Origin: a virus
Strand: one strand, 5' to 3'
Virus record (IMG/VR): IMGVR_UViG_3300010883_000096
Location: 1-41,961 of that record
Length of the DNA stretch: 41,961 nucleotides
Under the pieces are notes generated by a model. The model made no database searches and was not told the DNA's origin. It saw nothing but the letters and a program-made list of their open reading frames with translations. A program made the position numbers and the translations under genes. This document shows positions 6,202-14,699 of this stretch, one piece after another; the first letter of the stretch is position 1; each line of letters begins with the position of its first letter.

Positions 6202-7074
6202 ATGAGAGTTAGGTTATGTTGCCCCTGGTTTGCAGATTGGATCTACGATTTTACTTTTCTATCTTTAGAGACTTTACTTAAAACTTCTCAGTTTGATGTA
6301 GTTTTTATGTGTGATGCAGCTAAGCTAAGTGATCAAGAGATGTTAGGTTTCACATCATTGCTTAAAAAGTACCCCAATTTTTTATTCTACCAGGAGACTT
6401 TTGAATCATACGTTGAGAGGGTTGAGAATTTAACGGGTGTGATTCCTAATAAGGTTAGGAATTTAGTATCTATTTGTGGGATGACTAACATTTGGCCTTC
6501 TTTGTATCCTAATTTAGTAGAAGGGTACGACTTCTGGGGTATCTACGACATAGATGTGGTATTTGGTAGATTAGGACACTTTATTACTAATGAGGTTTTA
6601 AGAGGCCACGATTTTGTGACTTGTAGAGAGTTCGATTTTTGCCACGCTTTTTTCTTGGCAAAAAATACTTCTGAGGTATTAGATAGTTGGAAGCAATCTT
6701 TTTACCTTGAATCTCTATTGGATACTAAAGGGGAGTGGGGTTGCATCTTAAGATATTTTAATGAGGCCATCGCTTCTTTGCAGAAGTTGGGCCGAGGTAA
6801 GGTGTTAAGCCTATCTCCACTAGCGGCACGAAAAGATAAGAGTTTAATGTGGGGTCTCAGTGGGGAGTTGCTCACAGGAATTTCAAGAGTGGAGATTTCG
6901 ATGAAACATTTTCCCACTCCTCGACCAAAGAGTTGGCCTGTCATCGCCACTTATACCCCAGTTACAGAGCATTCAAATTGTAGGAGAGTAGGCTCTAAAA
7001 GTACGAAAAAAAGAGGTCGGGTTGTCACAAAAGTAGGCAAAGTGAGAAAATTTATTCGGAAGAGGCGTAAGTAG
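6202..7074 (+). CDS. Glycosyltransferase-like protein (DUF6625-like)
   Basis: A 290-residue protein with the hallmark segment FWGIYDIDVVFG (residues 111-122), which contains a DxD-type metal/nucleotide-sugar site and matches the pattern of DUF6625 putative glycosyltransferases. The first 40 residues form beta-alpha units of a GT-A-like fold. The last 30 residues are strongly basic (KKRGR, RKFIRKRRK), suggesting nucleic-acid or membrane-surface association, an odd addition for this family. ATG 6202 follows the remnant at 6090-6200 by one base, with no strong SD. Acceptor and donor sugars are unknown. Confidence 0.65.
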   Translation: MRVRLCCPWFADWIYDFTFLSLETLLKTSQFDVVFMCDAAKLSDQEMLGFTSLLKKYPNFLFYQETFESYVERVENLTGVIPNKVRNLVSICGMTNIWPSLYPNLVEGYDFWGIYDIDVVFGRLGHFITNEVLRGHDFVTCREFDFCHAFFLAKNTSEVLDSWKQSFYLESLLDTKGEWGCILRYFNEAIASLQKLGRGKVLSLSPLAARKDKSLMWGLSGELLTGISRVEISMKHFPTPRPKSWPVIATYTPVTEHSNCRRVGSKSTKKRGRVVTKVGKVRKFIRKRRK

Positions 7075-7109
7075 CCTTACAACTTATGTTAATTTAAGAG
7101 GGATTAATT

Positions 7110-7904
7110 ATGGCTGATATTTTAAGAGGCAAAGACGGATACCGAGTAAGTGGGGAGTTCAACCGGAGAACTAAAGCGGCCCTTGAGGAAGGGAATCAGA
7201 CTTATATTGAGCAGGATTTGGTTCCTTATAATGCTGCTAAGGAGCCATTTATTCCTTGGATGAAAGAGTCTATCCCGAAAGGGGCCGCTCTTTTGGATGT
7301 GGGGTGTGGTTTCGGTCGCATGATTCAACATTTAGTCCCTCCTGCGGGAAGCTATCAAGGTATTGATCTTGTAGCAGATCGGATAAATTGGTGCGAGACG
7401 CAGTTTCAAGGCCGCAAGGAACTTTCTTTTAAGCAGGTTCCTAGCTTTGAATGGGGCTTTACGGAGTGCTTTGACGCTGCTATTTGCATCACTGTTTTGC
7501 AGCATTTATCTTTAGGAAATGCCCGCATGTTTCTTGCATCCCTCTTTAAATCTCTTCGTCCCGGTGGTACAGCTTATCTGTACGAAGGTCGTATTATTGA
7601 AGGCACGATGGCTGATGCCGAGAAAGCCTATGATTCATGCCCTCCCCACATGATTCCTAAGCCACTGTCTGAGTTAGAAGCTGCGGCACCCTTTGAGTGG
7701 GAAAAAGTAGCCAACCTCAGCTATGAGTTAAAAAAGCCCGGTGGCAACAAGGACCCGATCATTACACTTGAAGAGAAAGTTGAAGATAAGTTAACTGCGG
7801 CTATTCACGAAGAAAAGACCTTCCTCAAAGATTTGACTATGGATAAGATCAAGGCTTCTAAGCCTAAGGTTGATGGCAACTCTCACAACCCCTTTGCTAA
7901 GTAG
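7110..7904 (+). CDS. SAM-dependent methyltransferase (class I)
   Basis: A 264-residue methyltransferase with motif I LLDVGCGFG (residues 61-69), a GIDLVADRI strand-2 acid, and CITVLQHL followed by LRPGG, a classic methyltransferase 11-type layout. The N-terminal 50 residues precede the fold and contain the DILxGxxGYRVS element also present in the remnant at 6090-6200. The C-terminal 60 residues are a charged helical tail (EKVEDKLTAAIHEEKTF). ATG 7110 has the SD AGAGGG. Within this cassette it probably methylates a glycan or small-molecule intermediate; the substrate is not readable from sequence. Confidence 0.8.
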   Translation: MADILRGKDGYRVSGEFNRRTKAALEEGNQTYIEQDLVPYNAAKEPFIPWMKESIPKGAALLDVGCGFGRMIQHLVPPAGSYQGIDLVADRINWCETQFQGRKELSFKQVPSFEWGFTECFDAAICITVLQHLSLGNARMFLASLFKSLRPGGTAYLYEGRIIEGTMADAEKAYDSCPPHMIPKPLSELEAAAPFEWEKVANLSYELKKPGGNKDPIITLEEKVEDKLTAAIHEEKTFLKDLTMDKIKASKPKVDGNSHNPFAK

Positions 7905-7911
7905 GGTAAGC

Positions 7912-8640
7912 ATGAACACGCCTTTTGATTTTACGATTGGAACTATCTCCGTTGATAGAGAGGAGTCTCTGGAATTGTTCAGGGACTCCTTTGTGAAAAA
8001 TACAAGCAACTCTTATAACATTGAGACGGTTCTTGTTAGTAATACTGAACCTCACATGAAGAGGCGGGAATGGTTAGGTTCTTTTAGTAACGGGAGTAGG
8101 ACACATCTTATGAATGCCATTCCTGAATCTTGTTCTGCCAACTGGCACAAGATTATGCAGGCAGCTTCAAATGAGTGGGTAATCATCCTCAATGATGATA
8201 TAGAGTTTGTGAAGGATTGGGATTTGCAGTTTATGCAGTTGGTATATGAGAAGGATTTCGGATGTTTCGGCTTGTGTTCACCCAACTCATTTTCGGGCTT
8301 TGCTATCTCTAAGACTTTTTATGCTGAACATGGCCCTTTCCGAAAAGACTATGTAACAGGAGGTCACGAGGATGAAGACTTTACATTATGTGTTGCTAAG
8401 AATAAGGGACTTCATACTTTTGCAGAAGTGCGGGAGAAAGCGATTTACTTTCTGTGGACAGAGGAAGAACGTCGTCTTTTTATCCATCGACCCGTAATGT
8501 CTTATCGAAGTAAGAGTTGGGTGAGGCAGAACAGGAATAAACCTATCTTTGATCGTTTCTGGAAGACTGTTCCCGGTCCTACTCCTGAGACATACCAAGG
8601 CAAATGTGGCAAGCATTATTTATATGTGGGGCTAGAATGA
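7912..8640 (+). CDS. Glycosyltransferase family 2-like protein
   Basis: ATG 7912 is preferred over an upstream in-frame start at 7870, which would overlap the previous gene; GGGTAAG lies just before it. The 242-residue product has the GT-A signature NEWVIILNDDIEF (residues 88-99, metal-binding NDD at 94-96) and a later GGHEDEDF (150-156) matching the glycosyltransferase 2 catalytic-loop ED motif. It would transfer a sugar from a nucleotide donor to an unknown acceptor. Its stop overlaps the start of the radical SAM gene (ATGA), showing translational coupling. Confidence 0.72.
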   Translation: MNTPFDFTIGTISVDREESLELFRDSFVKNTSNSYNIETVLVSNTEPHMKRREWLGSFSNGSRTHLMNAIPESCSANWHKIMQAASNEWVIILNDDIEFVKDWDLQFMQLVYEKDFGCFGLCSPNSFSGFAISKTFYAEHGPFRKDYVTGGHEDEDFTLCVAKNKGLHTFAEVREKAIYFLWTEEERRLFIHRPVMSYRSKSWVRQNRNKPIFDRFWKTVPGPTPETYQGKCGKHYLYVGLE

Positions 8641-9431
8641 ACGCATTAGATGAATACACTAAGAAGTTATATGGGCGACCTTTATTTTCCTTGATCTCTA
8701 TTGAGACGACTAATTTTTGTAATCGGGGTTGTAGTTTTTGTCCGGTGGGAGTAGATCGAAAAGAAGTCTCTCACTTAAGTGGTTCCCTTATACAGAGAGT
8801 CTTTTTGCAGCTTTCCGAGCTAGGATATGAAGAGAGGATCTGTTTCAATTGGTATAATGAGCCTTTAGCTGATGCGGGTCTTTCAACTTATATCCGATGG
8901 GCTCGTGAGGCTTGTCCTAAGTCTTGGATTTATTTTAATACCAATGGGGACTTATTGACGCCCAAGTTGTTAGACGAGTTAGTAGAGGCAGGGGTAAGTC
9001 TTATCCAAGTATCTCAGTATGATGGCAGTGTGTCTCCTCATATTCGAGAGATAATTGATGCCGGGATGCACTTAGATAAGCTGAAGATATCCACTAAGGA
9101 CTTTTCAAAGAAGGGAAATTCCCGAGGCGGCATCATTGAGAATCTAAATGTTACACATCTCCAAGGAACCCGATGTACTCGACCCGACTCAGAGTTAATT
9201 ATAGATTCAAACGGAAGCACTCCTGTATGTTGCAACGATTATCATGTAATTCATAATTCGGGAAATATTAAGGATCGGACCTTAGTTGAACTTTGGGGTG
9301 ACTTTACTAAAAGTGAGATGAGGTCGAAAGTTCGGATGGGAGATAGGTCAGACCTTATTTGTCAGGGGTGCAATCAGCACGATATTTCTTATGAGGAATT
9401 AGTACGTTATGCAGAAAGGTCGAAGCAGTGA
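8637..9431 (+). CDS. Radical SAM / SPASM-domain protein
   Basis: The start ATG 8637 overlaps the upstream stop by four bases. The 264-residue product carries the radical SAM cluster motif CxxxCxxC (Cys28, Cys32, Cys35 in NFCNRGCSFCP) that binds a 4Fe-4S cluster and cleaves SAM. A C-terminal SPASM-type cysteine set follows (Cys180, Cys198/199, Cys242 and Cys245) for auxiliary cluster binding. Between them lies a shortened TIM-barrel segment. Such enzymes modify peptides, sugars or aminoglycoside-like compounds. Embedded among glycosyltransferases and methyltransferases, a sugar or glycoconjugate substrate is the likeliest inference. Confidence 0.85.
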   Translation: MNALDEYTKKLYGRPLFSLISIETTNFCNRGCSFCPVGVDRKEVSHLSGSLIQRVFLQLSELGYEERICFNWYNEPLADAGLSTYIRWAREACPKSWIYFNTNGDLLTPKLLDELVEAGVSLIQVSQYDGSVSPHIREIIDAGMHLDKLKISTKDFSKKGNSRGGIIENLNVTHLQGTRCTRPDSELIIDSNGSTPVCCNDYHVIHNSGNIKDRTLVELWGDFTKSEMRSKVRMGDRSDLICQGCNQHDISYEELVRYAERSKQ

Positions 9432-10054
9432 TTATACAAGACGTAGTTAAGTTTTGTGGTACTATTCCAGGGTGGATGAATAAGGAGGAGCTATGTTGGC
9501 TCTACCTTACAGCGAAGAGTTATGATAAGCCTATTAAGTGGGTTGAAGTAGGTTCTTGGCAGGGGAGGTCCATTTTCGCTGTTGCGATGGGAGCCCCTCA
9601 CGGATCTACAATAACATGTGTAGATAGTTTTAGTGGAAATGAAGGTTCCATATCTCAGGAAGAGTTGAAAACTGGTAATCAAGTTAAAGCGGAGCTGCAA
9701 GCCACTTTGACTAAGATTCAAGAGCTACGACCTGATTTGATTGTAGGTTTATTTGAGTCAGACTCAATAGAAGCTTCAGATCATTTTGAGGATGGAAGTC
9801 TTACCGGAGTATTTTTAGATGCGGATCATTCTTATAACGGAGTTGTGGCTGATATTAAAGCTTGGGAACGGAAAGTAGGACCCGAAGGTGTTTTCTGTGG
9901 ACATGATTATATAGGTGATTGGGTAGAAGTTAGAAAAGCAGTTGATGAGCTACTTCCAGATATCGACCGTGCCACTTTGTTAGGTAACTTTGCGGGAGGC
10001 ATTTGGACTACGAATAATAGAGAGGTACACTTCAATGAAAACGTGCTTCTGTAG
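9428..10054 (+). CDS. SAM-dependent methyltransferase (methyltransferase 24-like)
   Basis: A GTG start at 9428 overlaps the radical SAM stop (GTGA). The 208-residue product has VEVGSWQGRS (residues 39-48) as motif I, CVDSFSG with Asp66, and a later LDADHSYNGVVADI followed by GHDY. This combination is typical of the methyltransferase 24 group linked to O-methylation of sugars and to glycosyltransferase loci. It has no N-terminal extension and is close to the minimal fold. Its 3' end overlaps the next start by 20 bases, so the two are tightly coupled. Confidence 0.8.
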   Translation: MIIQDVVKFCGTIPGWMNKEELCWLYLTAKSYDKPIKWVEVGSWQGRSIFAVAMGAPHGSTITCVDSFSGNEGSISQEELKTGNQVKAELQATLTKIQELRPDLIVGLFESDSIEASDHFEDGSLTGVFLDADHSYNGVVADIKAWERKVGPEGVFCGHDYIGDWVEVRKAVDELLPDIDRATLLGNFAGGIWTTNNREVHFNENVLL

Positions 10055-10856
10055 TATTGTACTTAACGAACAAGAGTTCCTTTATCAGAACCTTCTACAG
10101 CACTACTCATTATGTGATGAGTGGATTATTGTAGAGGGTTGTTGTAAAGACTACCCTACGCATAATGTTACTTCGGAGGGTTTGTCCGGAGATGCAACGG
10201 CAGAGATTATCAAGTCTTTCCCTGACCCCGATAATAAGATTAAGTTTATTCAGTATGGTTTTACTGAGAAGGACGGGGAGCATGGTAAGAGTGAATTGCG
10301 GAATCAATACGCTGCTCGGATTGAAGAGACTTGTGTTGTAGTAGTTATTGATGCTGATGAGTTTTATCTTCAAGCTCAATTGAAAGAGATTATAAAGGTT
10401 ATGAAGAGTGGTCTCTATTCTTGTTGGAGAATACCCCAACTTCATTTTTGGCGTGACTTGGAGCATATTATTGTGGGTGGTTATTTTAATGTTCCACATA
10501 ATCGAGTTTATAACTGGCGGGCTCCTCTCCTCTATGAGGGGAATCATAATCACCCTGAATTCCCTGGAGGCCCTTATTCCTACGAAGTGGGCACTTATCG
10601 AAAGAGTGATAGGTCCCTAAATCTTACCAGGAAGGGTGCTAGTATAAGTGTTCCACATTGTTTTCATTTGGGCTTTGCAAAAGGCTCTGATAACATGCGA
10701 GATAAAACAGACTATTATTTGAACCGAGGGGAGAAGGCTACTCGCCCTGAGACTTCTCAATGCAGAGAAGCTTGGTTTAACGGGAGACTTCCACTTCAGT
10801 GTGAGGTCCTTTCTTGGGCAGGAGATCTTCCAGAAGTATTTAGAGGTGTAGAATGA
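10035..10856 (+). CDS. Glycosyltransferase family 2-like protein
   Basis: ATG 10035 is selected because the protein then begins MKTCFCSIVLNEQEFLYQNL, the normal first strand and NE motif of this GT2 subgroup; a longer in-frame start at 9990 would add residues without homologous character. The metal-binding DADEF (residues 106-110) follows a VVVVI strand. The remaining 160 residues are rich in Trp, Tyr and His (CWRIPQLHFWRDLE, and a PHCFHLGFAK segment), as in acceptor-binding halves. It overlaps both neighbours. Donor and acceptor are unknown. Confidence 0.8.
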   Translation: MKTCFCSIVLNEQEFLYQNLLQHYSLCDEWIIVEGCCKDYPTHNVTSEGLSGDATAEIIKSFPDPDNKIKFIQYGFTEKDGEHGKSELRNQYAARIEETCVVVVIDADEFYLQAQLKEIIKVMKSGLYSCWRIPQLHFWRDLEHIIVGGYFNVPHNRVYNWRAPLLYEGNHNHPEFPGGPYSYEVGTYRKSDRSLNLTRKGASISVPHCFHLGFAKGSDNMRDKTDYYLNRGEKATRPETSQCREAWFNGRLPLQCEVLSWAGDLPEVFRGVE

Positions 10857-11884
10857 ACTGTGGCATCGTGGGGTGGGGAGCTTGTACAGGTAACGGAGGG
10901 TGGAATTATGAACTGTCTCGGCATTGTCCTTGGATTACAAAATGGCTTTGCCCTGCTCATCCTAAGAAGGCTTACCACGATCCTTATGTCACCGGCGACC
11001 CAAAAGTAATCAAGTGTAAAAAGTCTGGTGATACTGCAAAATACATTTCCTTCTTGGAGAATCTGGACGCCTTACTTTTCATTGAGCGACCTTACATTGA
11101 GGGTTTCGATCTTCTGGGACACGCCCGGCATTTAGGGATCAAGACAATTTACTGCCCTATGTGGGAGTGGCATTGTACGGCTTCTCCGTGGACTCGGAAT
11201 GTGGATATAATTTGGTACGTCACCAAACACACAGAGCAGTATATCGAGGCCATGTCACCTAAGAAGAGTTGGGGAGACAGCAAGTTTTATTTGCCGTGGG
11301 GAGTTGATTTAGATCACTTTGAGTTCAAGCTTCGTACAGTCTGTGAGAAGTTTCTGTTTGTGAATGGCAACGGCGGAGTCATGTTACGCAAAGGCTCAGA
11401 TACTTTGTTTCAGGCGGCTCGGTATGTACCGGAGATACCTATCCTGTTCTTAACACAGAGCCTTAACTATCCTCCTGAGATACCTAGAAATGTTGAAGTG
11501 ATCCATAAGGAGTTTCCGGAGAAGAAGGATGTGTATCAGGAGGGAGATGTATTCTTAGCCCCTTCTCATTGGGAGGGCTTAGCTCACCAGCTTTACGAGG
11601 CTCAAGCATGTGGGATTCCTGTGGTCACTACAGATGCCCCTCCGATGAACGAGTGCGGAACACCCTTCTTAACCAAGACTAAAAGTTTCCGAAGTGTCAG
11701 CTTAGGCCGACAGAGGATTTCCAGTGTGGATGCCTCTGCTAACGATCTAGCCCTAACTATGCAGACTTTGTTTGGAGAGCATATTGAGGAAGAGAGTAAA
11801 TGGGGACGGCAAAGGATGGAGGAAAAGTATAACGTGGTTACTATTTGTGAGGAACTAGGAAGTAACATTAGGTCCTTTTTATGA
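10853..11884 (+). CDS. Glycosyltransferase family 4-like protein (GT-B fold)
   Basis: A 343-residue GT-B enzyme. The donor-binding half contains KGSDTLFQAARYVPEIPILF, then EKKDVYQEGDVFLAPSHWEG, then LYEAQACGIPVVTTDAPP, the classic glycosyl transferases group 1 ending with the E-x(7)-like acid in the nucleotide-sugar site. The N-terminal half begins with CGIVGWGACTGNGGW, a glycine-rich first loop. It starts four bases inside the previous gene (ATGA) and ends with an ATGA overlap to the next. It probably extends a glycan assembled by the cassette. Confidence 0.85.
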   Translation: MNCGIVGWGACTGNGGWNYELSRHCPWITKWLCPAHPKKAYHDPYVTGDPKVIKCKKSGDTAKYISFLENLDALLFIERPYIEGFDLLGHARHLGIKTIYCPMWEWHCTASPWTRNVDIIWYVTKHTEQYIEAMSPKKSWGDSKFYLPWGVDLDHFEFKLRTVCEKFLFVNGNGGVMLRKGSDTLFQAARYVPEIPILFLTQSLNYPPEIPRNVEVIHKEFPEKKDVYQEGDVFLAPSHWEGLAHQLYEAQACGIPVVTTDAPPMNECGTPFLTKTKSFRSVSLGRQRISSVDASANDLALTMQTLFGEHIEEESKWGRQRMEEKYNVVTICEELGSNIRSFL

Positions 11885-12645
11885 AATATAGATACTGTGT
11901 CTTTCGTATAATAGGTCAGGATGTGCCTCCTCGTCATGTTGAAGGGAATTCCTTTGAAAGTCTGAAGTACCTCTTAGAGCACGAACCCCCTTTGACGGGA
12001 GCCTATAAGAAATACTACTTGCAGCACAACTTACCCCGTCTGTACCGAGAGAGGATTGAAGAGTTACTTGTTCAGCATAATTGCAGTTGGATTACGGGTT
12101 TATCTAGTTTTGCCACTTTGAATCAAAGTCGAAATTATTGTATCGAGAAGGGCTTAGAATCTGCGGAGTATGTACTACCTTTAGATGGACGAAGTTACTT
12201 TACTGAGCAGGACTGGATTCAGTTTGACCGAATAGCCCGAGCCACGAATGAAGCTGGGTACGTGTTACCTCAAGTTCAGATACCTTCTTCTAATGAAGAT
12301 CCTGGCTATAACTTTTATGAAACTGCCGTTTATGAGGGTAAGAGAGTTACTTTTTTACGGGAGCCTGCCCTAGCTTTTTCGGTTGATATGACAGTACGTT
12401 ATCCCGCTGCTACACGTTATGGTTCTGATGTGAGTAGTTGGTATCTTATGAGGGGTTTAGGCGTTCCTGGGATTTGGGATCATGTCTCACCTGACATCTT
12501 TTTGAAGACTCCCTTTTATCATAAGTTGAAATATGCAGGCTGTGTACACCGACTCTCCTCAGGCAATGACGAAGCTGATTTTAATATTCATGCTCGGAAG
12601 GCTGCTAAGAATGAAGGACTTGAAAAAATACGATCAAAAACGTAA
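11881..12645 (+). CDS. Putative glycosyltransferase (GT-A-like)
   Basis: A 254-residue protein that starts with an ATGA overlap. Residues around 78-105 (GLSSFATLNQSRNYCIEKGL followed by EYVLPLDGRSYF) resemble the N-x-x-R and D-x-D-like elements of GT2 enzymes that act on a nucleotide sugar. The later sequence contains a plausible acceptor loop. Similarity is weaker than for its neighbours, so the assignment rests on motif placement and cassette context. It is the last gene of the coupled transferase cluster, followed by a promoter. Confidence 0.5.
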   Translation: MKYRYCVFRIIGQDVPPRHVEGNSFESLKYLLEHEPPLTGAYKKYYLQHNLPRLYRERIEELLVQHNCSWITGLSSFATLNQSRNYCIEKGLESAEYVLPLDGRSYFTEQDWIQFDRIARATNEAGYVLPQVQIPSSNEDPGYNFYETAVYEGKRVTFLREPALAFSVDMTVRYPAATRYGSDVSSWYLMRGLGVPGIWDHVSPDIFLKTPFYHKLKYAGCVHRLSSGNDEADFNIHARKAAKNEGLEKIRSKT

Positions 12646-12653
12646 GATAGGGG

Positions 12654-12682
12654 TTGCAGGGTATTGACATTTTTGCTATAAT
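12654..12682 (+). promoter_or_regulatory. Extended -10 promoter within an inverted repeat
   Basis: TTGCAG (12654-12659), a 17-base spacer and a perfect TATAAT (12677-12682) with TGC upstream (extended -10). GGGTATT (12659-12665) and AATACCC (12680-12686) form a perfect 7-bp inverted repeat bracketing the -10, a possible operator. Predicted transcription starts near 12689, giving a leader of about 55 bases that includes repeat copy 4. Confidence 0.7.
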
Positions 12683-12717
12683 ACCCCTTACACCCTTCAA
12701 TTCATCTCAGTAGGAAA

Positions 12718-12733
12718 GTGCACACGCTTGCAC
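12718..12733 (+). repeat. Dispersed 16-bp motif, copy 4 (between SD and ATG)
   Basis: GTGCACACGCTTGCAC. The SD-like AGGAAA (12712-12717) abuts its 5' side, and the ATG (12744) is 10 bases past its 3' side with no other SD between. Folding of the 5-bp hairpin would bring SD and ATG to normal spacing. Confidence 0.85.
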
Positions 12734-12743
12734 TCTTGAAATT

Positions 12744-13334
12744 ATGCTTTGCGACCCTCTTTTATGTATCTTGGATTTAGAGTTCACAGACGTTTCTCTA
12801 GCTGAAGCGTCTGCCACAACTCCCCGATTGGTAGAGATTGGTTGTGTCAAGGTAAATCAAGAGTTAGAGATTTTAGATGAATTTGAAGCTTTAGTTCATC
12901 CCGGCAATTTAAGTCTCTTCACGGAGTTTAGTGAGACTTTAACGGGGATCAGTAAAGCCGAGTTAGAACAGGCCCCTTCTTTCACTGAGGTTTGGGAGAG
13001 GTTTGCGGCGTTTACAAATTTCAATAAAATCAGACTTTGTTCCTGGGGCATAGACGCAGACATTTCGGTATTGAAACATGCTTACTTTCAGCATAAATTA
13101 GGATACCCTCATAATGTTAGCCCCTTGGATGCGTTCTCTTTTTACTATGCAAAGACTGTCAGTATGGGATACAAGGTAACTTCTCGATCTCTGTCTCACG
13201 CTTGCGATAGATTTGGAGTGGTGAATAAAAAGAAGCATAGAGCTTTATCTGACGCAATATCAGTTCAAGCCTTGCTTAGAAAATTATACGATTTTGAAGA
13301 GGAGGAAGATGATTTAGTTCTGATTGAAGCTTAA
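12744..13334 (+). CDS. DEDDh-family 3'-5' exonuclease (DnaQ-like)
   Basis: A 196-residue exonuclease that removes 3'-terminal nucleotides, as in polymerase proofreading or RNase T/oligoribonuclease-type processing. Catalytic residues are visible: Asp11 and Glu13 in LDLEFT (Exo I), Asp104 or Asp106 in WGIDADISVL (Exo II) and His165...Asp170 in KHRALSDA (Exo III, DEDDh). An acidic tail (EEEEDDLVLIEA) ends the protein. A strong promoter and repeat copy 4 lie upstream; the SD is separated from the ATG by the repeat hairpin. It is probably free-standing, since no polymerase gene is in the window. Confidence 0.87.
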   Translation: MLCDPLLCILDLEFTDVSLAEASATTPRLVEIGCVKVNQELEILDEFEALVHPGNLSLFTEFSETLTGISKAELEQAPSFTEVWERFAAFTNFNKIRLCSWGIDADISVLKHAYFQHKLGYPHNVSPLDAFSFYYAKTVSMGYKVTSRSLSHACDRFGVVNKKKHRALSDAISVQALLRKLYDFEEEEDDLVLIEA

Positions 13335-13362
13335 ATACGTCACACATGGAAAGGATTGGAAG

Positions 13363-13797
13363 ATGCCTGAAGAAGGAATTTTAGCGGCGGTCAAAGGAAT
13401 GTCCTCGGATCAGAGGGTTAAGTTTCACACGAAGAGAGTAGAAAGGGAGGAACCAGGCTGCTTGTTAATAGAGCAGCTAGACACAGGTTTAAGTTCCGTT
13501 GATTTAAAAGGCGAACTTAAGCAGCACCGAAAAGCCATAAGCACCATTGAACAGAAGATACAAGTTTTTACCTGTCCCTGCTTTGTAAAGAAGTTTCGTC
13601 GTTTGGAGTTTTTAGTTGCTTCTATTGAGCAGGTTCGAGGGAGACTCGAAAGCGAAAAAAGCGTTAAGTTGAAACAGCATTTTCAATCGCGGGAAGCCTC
13701 TTTAGTACAAGACTTGAGAAAATTAGAATCAGAATTACAGAAGGTATGTGAGGAGAAGAGCGTTGAGTATAAAGTCCTTTTTAAGACACATGTTTAG
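13363..13797 (+). CDS. Hypothetical coiled-coil protein, 144 aa
   Basis: ATG 13363 is chosen over a TTG at 13324 because AAAGGATTGGAAG precedes it. The protein begins MPEEGILAAVKGM. From about residue 45 to the end it is largely helical and charged, with a heptad pattern through QHRKAISTIEQKIQ and RKLESELQKVCEEK, so it is probably a coiled coil. A Cys-Pro-Cys pair lies near residue 68. No family is recognised; it is co-oriented with three similar unknowns. Confidence 0.6.
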   Translation: MPEEGILAAVKGMSSDQRVKFHTKRVEREEPGCLLIEQLDTGLSSVDLKGELKQHRKAISTIEQKIQVFTCPCFVKKFRRLEFLVASIEQVRGRLESEKSVKLKQHFQSREASLVQDLRKLESELQKVCEEKSVEYKVLFKTHV

Positions 13798-13822
13798 AAG
13801 TTCTCCCGAAGTCGAGGTGGCA

Positions 13823-14197
13823 ATGCCTATCTGTGAGGTATGTGATAGATTTACCATCACACGCCTTAAATTAGAGCGTTTAGTTGAAGGGGATGCTGAG
13901 CCGGAGTTATTTCGGAATCAGTTAGCTTACTACAGCCGAGGAATAGATTTTACCGATTCTAACATGGTGTTCTTTATTGCCGAGTTATACGTTGTTAACG
14001 GGCAGCTTTGGGATGTTGAACATGATATAAGAAAAGGTCTAACAGGATCAGTCAATTTTGAGGTAATCGGGCGTCAAGCTGTTGAAGTTCGTAATTTGAA
14101 CACGGCGAGGGGCGAGGTTAAAAACCGACTCACAGAGTATGTGGGTCAAGCAAAGTTCAAAGATTGTAAAATGAATTATGGTGAAAAAAGGTCTTAA
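13823..14197 (+). CDS. Hypothetical protein, 124 aa
   Basis: ATG 13823 follows GAGGTGG (13814-13820), a good SD, whereas upstream in-frame starts overlap the previous gene and have none. The product starts MPICEVCDRFTITR, with a Cys-x-x-Cys pair that could bind metal, and continues with amphipathic helices (FFIAELYVVNGQLWDVEHDIR). It is soluble and has no recognised family. Its C-terminus is basic (GQAKFKDCKMNYGEKR). Confidence 0.6.
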   Translation: MPICEVCDRFTITRLKLERLVEGDAEPELFRNQLAYYSRGIDFTDSNMVFFIAELYVVNGQLWDVEHDIRKGLTGSVNFEVIGRQAVEVRNLNTARGEVKNRLTEYVGQAKFKDCKMNYGEKRS

Positions 14198-14214
14198 CTC
14201 AGGAGAAGATACTA

Positions 14215-14688
14215 ATGGATGACGATATCTTGGACGACTTTGATGACGAGATCGAAGATGACACTTCGCAGATAATGATTCAGATGTTCGGAGTTCGGGA
14301 GTTAGAACCTGAGGTACGAACAGAGTTTCAGTTACCCTGCGATCCTTATTCTCTGGATGAAGAGGATGTTAAGAAGGTACAAAAGTATCTTCAAGCTTTG
14401 GGAATTGTGTATTATCGAAGTCATGTTTATCCTGAGGGGGTATTGGTTGAGAGGGAAGGTCTTGATCTTCTGGAAGATCAAGGTTGGAAAGCTTTTAGGT
14501 TTAGCTGTATCTTAGATACCGCTACCTTTGAGCCGAAGTCTTGGACCCCTCCTCTTGATCACGAGAGAGAGAAGAGGCGTGTTCAAAGAGAGTACGCAGA
14601 GAAGCATGGAGATGATCGTTCGTGGTTCCGATGGAATGAACCCACTTTAATTAAGTCTCTAACAGAGAGCCGGGTAACTTGTAGTTAA
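14215..14688 (+). CDS. Hypothetical acidic protein, 157 aa
   Basis: ATG 14215 with SD CAGGAGAAG (14199-14207). The first 20 residues are almost entirely Asp, Glu and hydrophobics (MDDDILDDFDDEIEDD), a DNA-mimic-like acidic head. The middle contains an EEDVKKVQKYLQALGI helix and a segment with VERE followed by an aromatic FRFSC strand. The C-terminus is rich in Arg/Glu and Trp (REKRRVQREY, then RSWFRWNEP). No family is recognised. Confidence 0.6.
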   Translation: MDDDILDDFDDEIEDDTSQIMIQMFGVRELEPEVRTEFQLPCDPYSLDEEDVKKVQKYLQALGIVYYRSHVYPEGVLVEREGLDLLEDQGWKAFRFSCILDTATFEPKSWTPPLDHEREKRRVQREYAEKHGDDRSWFRWNEPTLIKSLTESRVTCS

Positions 14689-14699
14689 GGAAAATTGCA

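Noticed and set aside
10110-10553. 147-aa minus-strand ORF
   Set aside because: It lies wholly inside a convincing plus-strand glycosyltransferase, and its translation is low-complexity Ile/Leu/Asn without motifs or an SD.
12664-12682. TTGACA close to TATAAT at 12664
   Set aside because: The spacing is only 7 bases. The real -35 candidate is TTGCAG at 12654 with a 17-base spacer.
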